A DNA stretch of 64,000 nt from Clostridia bacterium (GTDB lineage Bacteria; Bacillota; Clostridia; Christensenellales; Aristaeellaceae), in NCBI GenBank assembly GCA_017410455.1, contig JAFQQT010000010.1:1-64000 (forward strand). Reading direction: 5' to 3'. Below are positions 1 through 8,032 of the stretch, piece after piece; the stretch's first letter is position 1, and every line of letters starts with the position of its first letter. The translations under genes were made by a program, and so were the position numbers. The notes beneath the pieces are model-generated. The model ran no database searches. It was not told the DNA's origin and was given only the letters and a program-made list of their open reading frames with translations.

Positions 1-214
1 CTGCGTCCACGTCCAGATCCACCTGCAGCAGCGTCCCGGCCTGCAGCCGGAGGTCGATGCTGTAGCTTCCGTCCATCCGGATCAGGTACATCCAGGAGTC
101 CGTGCATTCGTAGCTTGCGAGATGCTCCGCCAGGTGGAGCGTCAGTCCGGCAAAAATGCCAAGGAGCATAGCGAGCACAATCAGTATACTCGTAACCCTT
201 CGTTCCCTGATCAT
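1..214 (-). CDS. Membrane-anchored protein, N-terminal part (partial)
   Basis: The reading frame starts at an ATG at 214 and is still open at base 1, giving the first 71 residues. They show a basic start (MIRERR), one hydrophobic segment at about residues 7-28 and then a soluble, probably extracytoplasmic stretch with alternating polar and hydrophobic residues that may be beta-rich. A near-consensus promoter (TTGACG, 17 bases, TATAAT) lies 41 bases upstream, which makes the gene real despite the weak ribosome binding site. It is divergent from the XRE regulator at 357. No family is recognisable from this fragment. Confidence 0.6.
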   Translation of the reverse strand, partial: MIRERRVTSILIVLAMLLGIFAGLTLHLAEHLASYECTDSWMYLIRMDGSYSIDLRLQAGTLLQVDLDVDA

Positions 215-254
215 CCGTCTTCACTTCCACATGATTGTATGTTGTGTTACGCAC

Positions 255-283
255 ATTATACAATAGCCATTATTGCACGTCAA
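255..283 (-). promoter_or_regulatory. Sigma-A promoter for the partial membrane protein gene
   Basis: On the minus strand TTGACG (278-283) and TATAAT (255-260) are separated by exactly 17 bases. An inverted repeat TGCAC-N5-GTGCA (274-288) covers the -35 box and could be an operator for the neighbouring XRE regulator. Confidence 0.75.
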
Positions 284-320
284 GTGCAGCGGGACATTTA
301 ATGTTGCATAACATCCCTTC

Positions 321-339
321 GCATCATCTACAATGATGC
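321..339. promoter_or_regulatory. Inverted repeat just upstream of the XRE gene RBS
   Basis: GCATCAT-N5-ATGATGC is a perfect 7-base inverted repeat that ends directly before the AAAGGAGGG ribosome binding site of the regulator at 357. It could be an autoregulatory operator or an RNA hairpin next to the translation start. This is inferred from position only. Confidence 0.4.
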
Positions 340-356
340 ACAAAGGAGGGACGTAC

Positions 357-668
357 ATGCTTCCCGATGAAATCCCGCTGCGTATTGCACGCTTGCGCAC
401 CGCCAAAGGTGTTTCCGCCCGTGACATGAGTCTTTCCATCGGTCAGAATACCAACTACATCAATCACATCGAGAACGGCAAGGCGCTCCCCTCGATGGAC
501 GCATTCCTGAACATCTGCGAGTACCTCGGCGTCACGCCCAGCGAATTCTTCGACGCCGGGTCCCGGGATCCGCAGCGCATCCGCGAGCTTACCGCAGACC
601 TGAAGCGGCTCGATGAGCAGCAGTTCAGCATCGTAGCGGCACTGGTGCGCAGCCTGCTGAGAAGCTGA
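357..668 (+). CDS. XRE-family helix-turn-helix regulator
   Basis: A 103-residue DNA-binding protein, probably a small cytoplasmic repressor. Residues about 8-60 form a Cro/CI-type HTH (LRTAKGVSARDMSLSIGQN followed by YINHIENGKALPSM), followed by a short helical tail with many Leu and Arg, possibly for dimerisation. The ATG at 357 is chosen over the one at 333 because AAAGGAGGG sits six bases before it and overlaps the upstream candidate. It is divergent from the membrane protein gene at 214 and the shared intergenic region holds two inverted repeats, so control of both genes is plausible. Specific target unknown. Confidence 0.85.
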   Translation: MLPDEIPLRIARLRTAKGVSARDMSLSIGQNTNYINHIENGKALPSMDAFLNICEYLGVTPSEFFDAGSRDPQRIRELTADLKRLDEQQFSIVAALVRSLLRS

Positions 669-718
669 ATGCGCAAAGGCGCAGCCCATTGCCAGCCGCG
701 CCATCCCCGCCAACACAA

Positions 719-750
719 AGCCCCGGCACGCACGCTCGCGCACCGGGGCT
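719..750 (-). terminator. Hairpin downstream of nrdR
   Basis: AGCCCCGG (719-726) pairs with CCGGGGCT (743-750). On the minus strand the stem is followed by TTTGTGTT, a weak T-tract; it would close the nrdR transcript and also lies after the convergent XRE gene. Confidence 0.5.
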
Positions 751-762
751 GTTGCTGTTCAC

Positions 763-1236
763 TTATTCGTCCTGCTTCTGTGCGTTCTCCTCCACCAGCC
801 GTTGCAGCTCCTGCATGAAATCGCCGATGTCGGTGAAGAGGCGGTACACGGCGGCAAAGCGAACGTAGGCCACATCGTTGACGGCCTTGAGTTCCTGCAT
901 CACCATATCGCCCAGGCGGGTGGTGCTGATCTCCGCGTCCATGCTGGCGTAGGCGGCCTGCTCCACGCTGGCGGTCATCTCGTCGATCTGCTGCATGGAG
1001 ATGGGCAGCTTCTCGCAGGCGCGCATGATACCCGCCTTGATTTTCTGCACGTCAAAGGGCTCGCGGCGGCCGTCGCGCTTGACGACCATCAGCGGCAGGA
1101 GCTCGATCTTCTCATAGGTGGTGAAGCGGCGGCCGCAGTTGGTACACTCGCGGCGGCGGCGGATGCTGCTGCTCTCCTCGGTCGGGCGGGAATCAATAAC
1201 TTTGCTCTCCGTGCAGCTGCAATACTGGCACTTCAT
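763..1236 (-). CDS. nrdR: Transcriptional repressor NrdR
   Basis: A 157-residue repressor of ribonucleotide reductase genes. The N-terminal zinc ribbon is complete (MKCQYC at 1-6, then CTNCGRRF around 31-38), followed by the ATP-cone domain (LMVVKRDGRREPFDVQKIKAG at about 49-68) that senses ATP/dATP. Length matches the family (about 150-160). The ATG at 1236 is preceded by AGGAGGT at a spacing of nine; an upstream in-frame extension has no RBS. It has its own promoter (1271-1299) just inside the end of the upstream phosphodiesterase gene. No nrd gene is in the window. Confidence 0.97.
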   Translation of the reverse strand: MKCQYCSCTESKVIDSRPTEESSSIRRRRECTNCGRRFTTYEKIELLPLMVVKRDGRREPFDVQKIKAGIMRACEKLPISMQQIDEMTASVEQAAYASMDAEISTTRLGDMVMQELKAVNDVAYVRFAAVYRLFTDIGDFMQELQRLVEENAQKQDE

Positions 1237-1270
1237 ACAGGCACACCTCCTGTAGGGGCTGTTTTGCTCG

Positions 1271-1299
1271 ATTATACCACATTTTGCGCCCCGCGTAAA
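1271..1299 (-). promoter_or_regulatory. Sigma-A promoter of nrdR
   Basis: Minus strand TTTACG (1294-1299), 17 bases, TATAAT (1271-1276), with the extended -10 form TGTGGTATAAT. It lies between the stop of the phosphodiesterase gene and nrdR. Confidence 0.75.
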
Positions 1300-1307
1300 G
1301 GGGGAAA

Positions 1308-1796
1308 TCAAACAAGGCCGTAATCCAGCAGCCGTGCCCGGGGGTGCTCACGCTCGATCTCCAGCAGGGCGCAGCGGTCCCGCATCACCGTGCCGGGGTT
1401 TACCAGCAAAGGGACGTTCATCTCGATGTTCGGGCAGTGGGTGTGGCCGTAGAGGCCGACCTTGCAGTCCGCCGCCCGCACCGTGTCCATCAGGATATCC
1501 AGCCTGCGCTTGACCTGCTGCTCATGGCCGTGGGTCATGTAGATCCGCACGCCGCCCAGGGTGATGATGCGCTTTGTGGGCGCGTCGCACCAGTCGTTGT
1601 TGCCCTTCACGGCATACATGACGGCATGCTCATCCCGCCGGCGGATGAAGCCCTCCACCCGCTCGAAATCCCGCACGCCATCCCCCAGGCAGAGATAGGC
1701 GTCGATGGGGCCCACGTCCCGCCAGACCTGCTCCAGCAGCCAGCGGAGGTTCGTGTCCTCCCCGTGGATATCCGAGAGAATCAGCGCTCTCAGCAT
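1308..1796 (-). CDS. YfcE/MJ0936-type metallophosphodiesterase
   Basis: A 162-residue calcineurin-like phosphoesterase. The metal-binding motifs are in order: D-x-H (SDIHG, residues 8-12), GDGVRDF (38-44), GNNDW (65-69), THGHE (88-92) and GHTHCP (117-122). The start ATG at 1796 overlaps the last codon and stop of the upstream rph-rdgB gene (ATGCTGA), so translation is probably coupled. The order rph, rdgB, phosphodiesterase is the same as rph-ysnA-ysnB in Bacillus subtilis, which supports the orthology. Its substrate is not established for this subfamily. Confidence 0.93.
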   Translation of the reverse strand: MLRALILSDIHGEDTNLRWLLEQVWRDVGPIDAYLCLGDGVRDFERVEGFIRRRDEHAVMYAVKGNNDWCDAPTKRIITLGGVRIYMTHGHEQQVKRRLDILMDTVRAADCKVGLYGHTHCPNIEMNVPLLVNPGTVMRDRCALLEIEREHPRARLLDYGLV

Positions 1797-3121
1797 TCGT
1801 GCAGCTCCTTCATGATCTCCAGCATCCGCTCGCAGGCCCTGGCGCGGTGGCTGATGGCGTTTTTCTCCTCGTCGGTGACTTCGGCGAAGGTCTTGCCCAG
1901 GGGCTCGTAGAGGAACAGCGGGTCGTAGCCGAAGCCGCCGGTGCCGCGCAGATCCTCCAGCAGCACGCCGGGGCAGCTGCCATGGGCGATGAGGGTCTCC
2001 TCGCCCGGGCGGGCCAGCGCGATGGCACACTCAAAGGCGCAGGAACGGCGGGTGCGGCCCTTCATGCGGCGCAGCAGCAGGGTGTTGTTGTCCGCGTCGC
2101 CCTCGCCCTCGTCGTTGAGCATGGCATAGCGGGCGGAGTACACGCCGGGCTCGCCGTCCAGGGCGTCCACGCTCAGGCCGCTGTCATCCGCCAGGGTGGG
2201 CAGACCCGTGGCCGCGCAGACCGCCTCCGCCTTGATGGCCGCATTGCCCGCGAAGGTGGTCGCCGTCTCCTCGATATCGCCGGTGAAGCCCGCCGCCTTC
2301 ATGGGTACGACCGTGTAGTAATCCCCGAAGATGACCTGCAGCTCGCGGATCTTGCCGGGGTTGCCGCTGGCGACCACCAGCGGGGGCTTGGCGCAGATGT
2401 AGCGGGCTGCGTCGCCCAGGGCCTCGCGCTGGGCCGCCATCAGGGCCTCCACGCCCTTCTTGCCGTAGCCCAGCAGCACGTTCAGCTCATCAGCGGTGAA
2501 GGCGCGGCCCTCACCGGTGCCCTGCAGCTCGATGAATTCGCCCTTCTCGTTCATCACCAGGTTCATGTCCACCTGGGCGCGGCTGTCCTCCTGGTAGCAC
2601 AGGTCGCAGCAGGGCACGTCATCCACCACGCCCACGGACACCGCCGCCACCTGGTGGATGATGGGCGACCAGACCAGCTTGCCCTCGCGCATCAGCTTGC
2701 TGACCGCCAGGGTCAGGGCCACCATCGCGCCGGTGATGGAGGCGGTGCGGGTGCCGCCGTCAGCCTGGAGCACGTCGCAGTCCAGGGTGATGGTGCGCTC
2801 GCCCAGCTTGGTCAGGTCCACCGCCTGGCGCAGGGAGCGGCCGATCAGCCGCTGGATCTCTACGCTGCGGCCATCCTTCTTGATGCCGTCGCGCTTCTTG
2901 CGGGTGGTGGTGCTGCCGGGCAGCATGGCGTATTCCGCCGTCACCCAGCCCTGGCCCTTGCCGCGCAGGAAGGGCGGCACGCCTTCCTCCACCGATGCGG
3001 TGCAGATGACGCGGGTGTTGCCCGTGGCAATCAGGCAGGAGCCCGCCGCCGAGGGCACAAAATCGGTCACAATGCTGATGGGGCGCGCCTGCTCAGGCGT
3101 GCGGTTGTCGATGCGGTTCAT
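1790..3121 (-). CDS. rph-rdgB: Fused ribonuclease PH / XTP-dITP diphosphatase
   Basis: A 443-residue bifunctional protein. Residues 1 to about 238 are RNase PH, which trims tRNA 3' ends with phosphate ([21 protein letters not shown] near the start, [11 protein letters not shown] and [11 protein letters not shown] later). After a short linker, residues about 248-443 are the HAM1/RdgB pyrophosphatase that removes non-canonical purine triphosphates ([50 protein letters not shown]). No stop or frameshift separates the halves. The ATG at 3121 has AAGGAGG eight bases upstream. In many Firmicutes these are separate neighbouring genes, so this looks like a clean gene fusion. Confidence 0.96.
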   Translation of the reverse strand: MNRIDNRTPEQARPISIVTDFVPSAAGSCLIATGNTRVICTASVEEGVPPFLRGKGQGWVTAEYAMLPGSTTTRKKRDGIKKDGRSVEIQRLIGRSLRQAVDLTKLGERTITLDCDVLQADGGTRTASITGAMVALTLAVSKLMREGKLVWSPIIHQVAAVSVGVVDDVPCCDLCYQEDSRAQVDMNLVMNEKGEFIELQGTGEGRAFTADELNVLLGYGKKGVEALMAAQREALGDAARYICAKPPLVVASGNPGKIRELQVIFGDYYTVVPMKAAGFTGDIEETATTFAGNAAIKAEAVCAATGLPTLADDSGLSVDALDGEPGVYSARYAMLNDEGEGDADNNTLLLRRMKGRTRRSCAFECAIALARPGEETLIAHGSCPGVLLEDLRGTGGFGYDPLFLYEPLGKTFAEVTDEEKNAISHRARACERMLEIMKELHEC

Positions 3122-3302
3122 ATCTTCATCCTCCTTGCAGGGTGTTTGTGGATCATATGGCCATACTCCAGCAAATTCTGTACTTCGACATTGCAGCCGG
3201 GGAATCCTGCTGCACCCGGGCAGCAATTTCACGCCCGCGCCGCAGGCAATACCCGCCGACCGCCGAAAAAAGTGAATTTCGGGCTGGTATTTCTCCACAG
3301 GA

Positions 3303-3313
3303 TATGGTATGAT
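3303..3313 (+). promoter_or_regulatory. Possible extended -10 promoter for pgsA
   Basis: ATATGGTATGAT carries the TGn extension and a TATGAT -10 box, but the -35 region is poor. The 275-base interval between rph (3121, minus) and pgsA (3397, plus) holds nothing else that I can support. Confidence 0.35.
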
Positions 3314-3396
3314 ATAGCTTGTGGCTGTCGCGACCGGGGCAGCCCGAGACATCTTCCACAATTGACGGACGCGCGTCCGTGGAAAGGGTATGGCCC

Positions 3397-3978
3397 GTGA
3401 GCAGCTTCCGTGAGCGTTATCTGACCAACATCTGGAACCTTCCCAACATCCTGACCATCGTGCGCATGCTGCTGATCCCCGTGTTTGTGGTGCTGCACAT
3501 CATGGGGCATGGCAAGCTGGCGCTGCTGGTGTTCTGCATCGCCTCCTTCACTGACTGGCTGGACGGCCATATCGCCCGCAGCTGCAACCTCATCACCGAT
3601 TTCGGCAAGCTGATGGACCCGCTGGCAGACAAGCTGATGGTCTGCACGGCCCTGGTGATGCAGGGCATTGAGGGCGTGTTCCCCGTGGTGGCCATCGTGA
3701 TTGTGATCATCAAGGAGCTGGTGATGATCTACGGCAGCTCCTACATGCTGCACAGGAACATCGTCGTGCAGTCCAACATGTGGGGCAAGCTGGCGCAGTG
3801 CAGCTTCATCCTGGCGCTGGTGCTCTCCTTCTGGCATCACGATTTTGAGGCGATGGCACTGCCCATCGACCGGGTGATCCTGTGGATCGCCGTGGTCATC
3901 GCCGTCATCGCGCTGGTGGACTACACGCTGGCGTCGCTCAGGACCCTGCGCGGGCTGAAGCAGCAGCACGCAGGATAA
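3397..3978 (+). CDS. pgsA: CDP-diacylglycerol-glycerol-3-phosphate 3-phosphatidyltransferase
   Basis: A 193-residue integral membrane enzyme making phosphatidylglycerophosphate, the committed step to phosphatidylglycerol. The CDP-alcohol phosphotransferase signature is intact: D-G-x2-A-R-x8-G-x3-D-x3-D, seen as DWLDGHIAR then [10 protein letters not shown]. Several hydrophobic helices follow. I take the GTG at 3397 as start because GAAAGGG lies eight bases before it and the resulting protein begins [19 protein letters not shown], as usual for PgsA; longer in-frame starts lack an RBS. It is closed by its own terminator. Confidence 0.95.
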   Translation: MSSFRERYLTNIWNLPNILTIVRMLLIPVFVVLHIMGHGKLALLVFCIASFTDWLDGHIARSCNLITDFGKLMDPLADKLMVCTALVMQGIEGVFPVVAIVIVIIKELVMIYGSSYMLHRNIVVQSNMWGKLAQCSFILALVLSFWHHDFEAMALPIDRVILWIAVVIAVIALVDYTLASLRTLRGLKQQHAG

Positions 3979-3991
3979 CCGATCCATTTGC

Positions 3992-4019
3992 AGACTCCCT
4001 CCTGCGGGGAGTCTTTTTT
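3992..4019 (+). terminator. Intrinsic terminator of pgsA
   Basis: GACTCCC and GGGAGTC form a 7-base stem followed by TTTTTT. Confidence 0.9.
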
Positions 4020-4029
4020 CGTGCAATCG

Positions 4030-4058
4030 AAAATCCCCCAGCCGCAAAGGCCGGGGGA
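4030..4058 (-). terminator. Intrinsic terminator of the beta-propeller protein gene
   Basis: On the minus strand CCCCCGGCC pairs imperfectly with GGCTGGGGG and is followed by ATTTTC. Confidence 0.7.
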
Positions 4059-4070
4059 AGGAAACCGGGA

Positions 4071-7000
4071 TTACTGGAGCTTGATGGCGTAGATGAAGCT
4101 CTTGTCCTTGCCGGTGGTGCCAAAGACCATCATGTCGTTGTAGACAGCGGGGCTGCCTTCGATGGTGCCGGCCACCTGCAGGGTGTTGACCACTTCGCCC
4201 GTCAGGCCGTCAAGCAGGTAAATGGTGCCGTTGGAGCAGCACTGCAGCACCCAGCCCCGGCCCGCCTCGTTGTAGACCGCCACGGGGGAGGAGTAGCTGT
4301 AGGCGTCCATCGCCAGGGTCCACACGGGCTTGCCGTCGGCCTTGTTGATGGCCACCAGCACGCTGGGCTGCTTCGTCTGCTCGCCGGCCAGAGTGGCATA
4401 GCCATCCGCGCTGACGCTGGAGAGGGTGAAGTAGACCATGTCGCCCAGCTCATGCTGGCCGATGATGGGGCTGGCCACCGCGCCGGCGATGATCTCCTTG
4501 CCGGTGGCGTCCTTCTGCCCGGAATACTTGCTGATGCTGTGCACGGGCAGCTGCCAGTCCTCCTCGCCGGTCATGGCGTTGAAGCGGCGGATGGTGACGT
4601 CGCCATTCTTGCTGCGGTTCTTGATGGTGTTGGCCGTGTAGAGCCAGAGGTTGTTCTCCTCATCCAGGTCCAGGGCCACCGCCGCACACACCGCGTCGCC
4701 GGTATCCACCGCCCACACGGTGGTCATGGTGGTGGTGTCCACACAGCGCAGGATGCCGTCCATGTCAGCATAGAAGGCGTAGCTGCCATACATCGCCAGG
4801 GAGGACTCCACAGCTGCGTAGCTCTCCTTCTGGCCCTTCGTGTGGGACATCAGCGCCACCTGCTCCTCCACCTCGCCAAACTCAAAGCGGTTGCCTTCCG
4901 CGCCCACATAGAGGGTCATGTCCAGCTTCTCGGTGTAAAGCAGGCCATTGCTGCCAATGGCGATAAGGGTGTTGGTGTTGCGGTCAAAGAGCGCAGAGGT
5001 GTCCATCGCGCCCACGGTGTAGTAGGAGCGGTCGTCGTTGACGGTGTTGATCAGGTGTACGCGCTCATTGCTCGACAGGTCATAGTAGTGCAGGCCATGG
5101 GTCTTCACAGCGCTGCCCGAGGGCTTCTTGTTGCTGAACTGGCCCACGGTGATGATCGGGTAGCCCAGGGAGTTGACGCTGGGCGCGCCACGCAGGGCGT
5201 AGCCGATGTTGATGGCCTCGCGGGTGGGTTCGCCCGTCTCCAGGTCGAGGAAATAGACCTTGCCGTCCTGGCCGGAGAGGATGACCTCCTTCATGGCGCT
5301 CTTGGTGGCGAAGCCCTCGTTCATCGCCATCACGCTGCGGACCTCCTGCGTCCACTTGACGATGGCCGGCTGGCTGTAGACGCCGAAGCCGTAGCGCCAG
5401 GAGCCGGAGAGCTCCAGCTTGCCGCCCTCCACCGTCCAGACGACGGTCATGGAGGTGGGATCCGTATCCAGATTGCCGGAAGCCGCATTCATGCGGAAGG
5501 CATTGCCGCGGAAGGTGGTCACGCCGAAATCGCGGGTGAGATACGCATCACCGGCGGGCATGTTGATGGCCTTCTCGCGGGTGTAGCTGTCCACGCGGCG
5601 GGTACCCTTGTAGATCTTCTGCGTGGAGATCAGCGAGGGAGAGGCGCCCTCAGCCGCGGCGGCCTCCAGCTTCTGCGTGGGTTCGGGGGTGGGCTTGGGG
5701 GTGGCCGTGGGCTCCTCCGTCGGGGTGGCTGTGGGTTCCGCCGTGGGGGTGGCCGTGGGCTCCGCCGTGGGCGTGGCCGTCACGCGGACGGTGGGCGTGG
5801 GCGTGACCGCAATGGTGGGGGTGGCCGAGGGGGTGGGGCTGGGCGTCGCCGTCACGACGGGCTCGGCAGCAGCAGCCACCGCAGCGTCGGTTTCCACAGC
5901 ATCGTCCGCCTCCTGGGTCTCAGGGGTCTGCGGGTCGTTGCTCCCCACCGCGTCCGTCGGCTGCGGCGCGCCGGTTTCCGACACTGCAGGGCTGACCGTC
6001 GACTCCTCATCGGAACCGGCGGCCAGCGTGGTGTTCACCGTGGCGACGGCAGTGGATCCGGCCGTCAGCGTGGTGGAGGACGTATCGGAGATCTTCAGCT
6101 TCATATCGCTGCCAATGGACAGCTGCAGGCTGTTATCGGTATCCAGCCAGTATTCGCCGTTAAAGATCTGCAGATAGATGTCGCCCTCGTATTCGCTCGC
6201 CAGCGTCAGGCTCAGCACATGCAGTACGCTGTTGGTGTTGTTGATCTGATTGACAAGGATGGCAGGCATCACCTCGCCCCGGCTGTTGAGGATGCGGACA
6301 TCGCTGACGCCGGTGGTGGTTTCCACAGACAGGGAGATCTGGTAGGGGGCCGTATCCACAGTGGCGTCGCCGGTGAAGCCCAGGGCCTGAGCGGGTTCCC
6401 TGCTCTCCTTCGCGCCGCCGAAGATCCCCGTCACGGCGCGCTTCACATCGCCCAGGGGGCCCTCCATGTCGCTGGGGATCAGCAGCAGGCTCAGCACCAG
6501 CGCAGCAATCACCAGCAGCACGATGATCACAATGGGCAGCACGCGCCCCTTGCCCTCGGCCTCGTAGTCGTCCCCGTCATCCAGGGTGGCGGTGCGGCGG
6601 GAGGTCTGATCCAGGCGCGGCAGCTCCATCCGCTCCGGACGGGCAGACGGCTTGCGCTGCGCAGGATCCTGCGCATCGGTGCGGTTCGTGCCCAGCGGGC
6701 GCACAGGCACATAGCCCTCCGCCTTCACGGGGCGGCGGACCTCCCCCATCCCGGCGGAAAACACCGGGCGGCGCGGCGCCGGCTGATTGGACTCCGCCGG
6801 ATGCGGAACGCCCTGAGAGGGGATCTCGCCCGGAACCGGCGGCGTGTAGCGCGTCTGGAAGCGGGGCACCGTCGTGGTGCTGGCAGCCTTCTGCACGGGC
6901 GCCGCCTGCGTATCCCCCGCCGGGATGGCCGGGATCTGCTGCGTGGGCGCGGGCTGGCTGTCCGCTGCGGGCGCTTCAGGCGCGGGGGCGTTCTCCCCCT

Positions 7001-7193
7001 GCTCACCGCCGTTGGCCTGCGCGGAAGAAGCCGCAGCTGCCGCCTCATAGCTGGCCGCATTGCGCTCGGTACGGCGGCGGCGCGTGGGCGTCACCGGCGG
7101 CACGGCGCGGGTCGCGTCCGCCCCGGGCTGGCTTTCCTGCGTCCCTTCGGGCGTGCCCTGCGGCGTTGTGGGCATATCAAAGATATCGTCCAA
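4071..7193 (-). CDS. Large membrane-anchored PQQ-like beta-propeller protein
   Basis: A 1040-residue protein. Residues 1-215 are a disordered Pro/Ala/Gln-rich cytoplasmic stretch, 218-239 one transmembrane helix, 255-395 a small folded domain, 448-506 a Thr-Pro linker (repeats of TATPTAEP type), and about 540-1040 an extracellular PQQ-like propeller with blade motifs such as DGKVYFLDLETGEPT, DGILRCVDTTTMTTVW and GTIYLLDGLTGEVV. Start: TTG at 7193 is preferred, giving MDDIFDMP, because AAAGGAG lies eight bases upstream; a GTG at 7235 has no RBS. A good promoter is present. Propeller proteins of this type often bind wall polymers or assist assembly, but the role here is unknown. Confidence 0.85.
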   Translation of the reverse strand: MDDIFDMPTTPQGTPEGTQESQPGADATRAVPPVTPTRRRRTERNAASYEAAAAASSAQANGGEQGENAPAPEAPAADSQPAPTQQIPAIPAGDTQAAPVQKAASTTTVPRFQTRYTPPVPGEIPSQGVPHPAESNQPAPRRPVFSAGMGEVRRPVKAEGYVPVRPLGTNRTDAQDPAQRKPSARPERMELPRLDQTSRRTATLDDGDDYEAEGKGRVLPIVIIVLLVIAALVLSLLLIPSDMEGPLGDVKRAVTGIFGGAKESREPAQALGFTGDATVDTAPYQISLSVETTTGVSDVRILNSRGEVMPAILVNQINNTNSVLHVLSLTLASEYEGDIYLQIFNGEYWLDTDNSLQLSIGSDMKLKISDTSSTTLTAGSTAVATVNTTLAAGSDEESTVSPAVSETGAPQPTDAVGSNDPQTPETQEADDAVETDAAVAAAAEPVVTATPSPTPSATPTIAVTPTPTVRVTATPTAEPTATPTAEPTATPTEEPTATPKPTPEPTQKLEAAAAEGASPSLISTQKIYKGTRRVDSYTREKAINMPAGDAYLTRDFGVTTFRGNAFRMNAASGNLDTDPTSMTVVWTVEGGKLELSGSWRYGFGVYSQPAIVKWTQEVRSVMAMNEGFATKSAMKEVILSGQDGKVYFLDLETGEPTREAINIGYALRGAPSVNSLGYPIITVGQFSNKKPSGSAVKTHGLHYYDLSSNERVHLINTVNDDRSYYTVGAMDTSALFDRNTNTLIAIGSNGLLYTEKLDMTLYVGAEGNRFEFGEVEEQVALMSHTKGQKESYAAVESSLAMYGSYAFYADMDGILRCVDTTTMTTVWAVDTGDAVCAAVALDLDEENNLWLYTANTIKNRSKNGDVTIRRFNAMTGEEDWQLPVHSISKYSGQKDATGKEIIAGAVASPIIGQHELGDMVYFTLSSVSADGYATLAGEQTKQPSVLVAINKADGKPVWTLAMDAYSYSSPVAVYNEAGRGWVLQCCSNGTIYLLDGLTGEVVNTLQVAGTIEGSPAVYNDMMVFGTTGKDKSFIYAIKLQ

Positions 7194-7279
7194 GGTTCTT
7201 ACTCCTTTGCTGAATGCTGTCGCTTTATGCGTCACAGCGATATTCTTTGCGGGCCGGGCATATAATCAAGCCTGCACCT

Positions 7280-7308
7280 ATTATAACGTATCTCCCGTGC
7301 AATCTCAA
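7280..7308 (-). promoter_or_regulatory. Sigma-A promoter of the beta-propeller protein gene
   Basis: Minus strand TTGAGA (7303-7308), 17 bases, TATAAT (7280-7285). It leaves a leader of about 80 bases before the TTG start at 7193. Confidence 0.8.
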
Positions 7309-7398
7309 CCCCTGCAAAACGCCCATCAGGAAATTCTTTTTGCAGGCAGCGCACACGGGATATACACCCATTTTCATTATAAGGGAGAGAACCCGCCC

Positions 7399-7965
7399 AT
7401 GTCAACCCATCAGCCACCCCTGCCCCTGGGAAACCTGCTGCCCCTGGCCCTGGCGGGCGTCCGGCAGCAGCACGCCTTCTGCCTGCAGGCCGCCAGCGCG
7501 CTGGAAGCGGCAGACCTGCACGTGCTGGCCCACACCTTCCGCTTCACGGCCCGGCAGGAGGCGGAGCACGCCGCCATCCTGGGCGCCATGCCGGAGGATG
7601 CGCCGCCAGCCGCCCTGTCCGGATCGCCCGAAGCGCTCCTGCAAGCCGCCATCGCCCGGGAGGAAGCGTCCTGCGCCCTGCTGCAGGAGGCCGCCCGCCG
7701 GGCACAGGACGCAGCCCGGCCCCGCCTCGCCCTGACATTGCAGCGCATCGCCGAAACCGAGGCCGCCCACGCCCGCCGCTTCCGCCGCTGCCTTGCCCGC
7801 CTGCAGGATCAGTCCCTCCTGCACAGCCACTGCAGCGTGAGCTGGTTCTGCCTGGGATGCGGCGGGATCCATCACGGCTGCGACGCCCCCGAAGCCTGCG
7901 AAAGCTGCGGGCGCTCCCGCGGGCACTTCATCCGCAGCGACCATTCGCCCTTCGCCTGCGGCTGA
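7399..7965 (+). CDS. Rubrerythrin-like protein with C-terminal rubredoxin zinc/iron ribbon
   Basis: A 188-residue protein with a four-helix ferritin-like part (two E-x-x-H motifs: ARQEAEHAA near 52-60 and AETEAAHARRF near 114-124) and a rubredoxin-like knuckle pair (CLGCGGIHHGC then CESCGRSRGHF). Rubrerythrins reduce peroxide in anaerobes. The first helix carries Gln (GVRQQHAFC) where the family usually has a metal-binding Glu, and the helices are very Ala/Arg rich, so the diiron site may be incomplete. The ATG at 7399 follows AAGGGAG. It is divergent from the propeller gene and followed by the DUF362 gene with its own promoter. Confidence 0.8.
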   Translation: MSTHQPPLPLGNLLPLALAGVRQQHAFCLQAASALEAADLHVLAHTFRFTARQEAEHAAILGAMPEDAPPAALSGSPEALLQAAIAREEASCALLQEAARRAQDAARPRLALTLQRIAETEAAHARRFRRCLARLQDQSLLHSHCSVSWFCLGCGGIHHGCDAPEACESCGRSRGHFIRSDHSPFACG

Positions 7966-7972
7966 ACCGCGC

Positions 7973-8001
7973 TTGCGCCCTTCGCCCGCCTGTGGTATAA
8001 T
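7973..8001 (+). promoter_or_regulatory. Sigma-A promoter of the DUF362 gene
   Basis: TTGCGC (7973-7978), 17 bases, TATAAT (7996-8001) with the extended form TGTGGTATAAT. Confidence 0.8.
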
Positions 8002-8032
8002 GCCCGTATACCATTGTGCAAGGAGGCCCTCC

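Noticed and set aside
3882-7265. A 1127-codon open frame on the plus strand opposite the beta-propeller gene
   Set aside because: It is the antisense of a GC-rich gene; its translation is His/Gly/Arg/Val-rich without domains and has no RBS. The same holds for the long opposite-strand frames at 10128-12842, 37384-39816 and 59894-62308.
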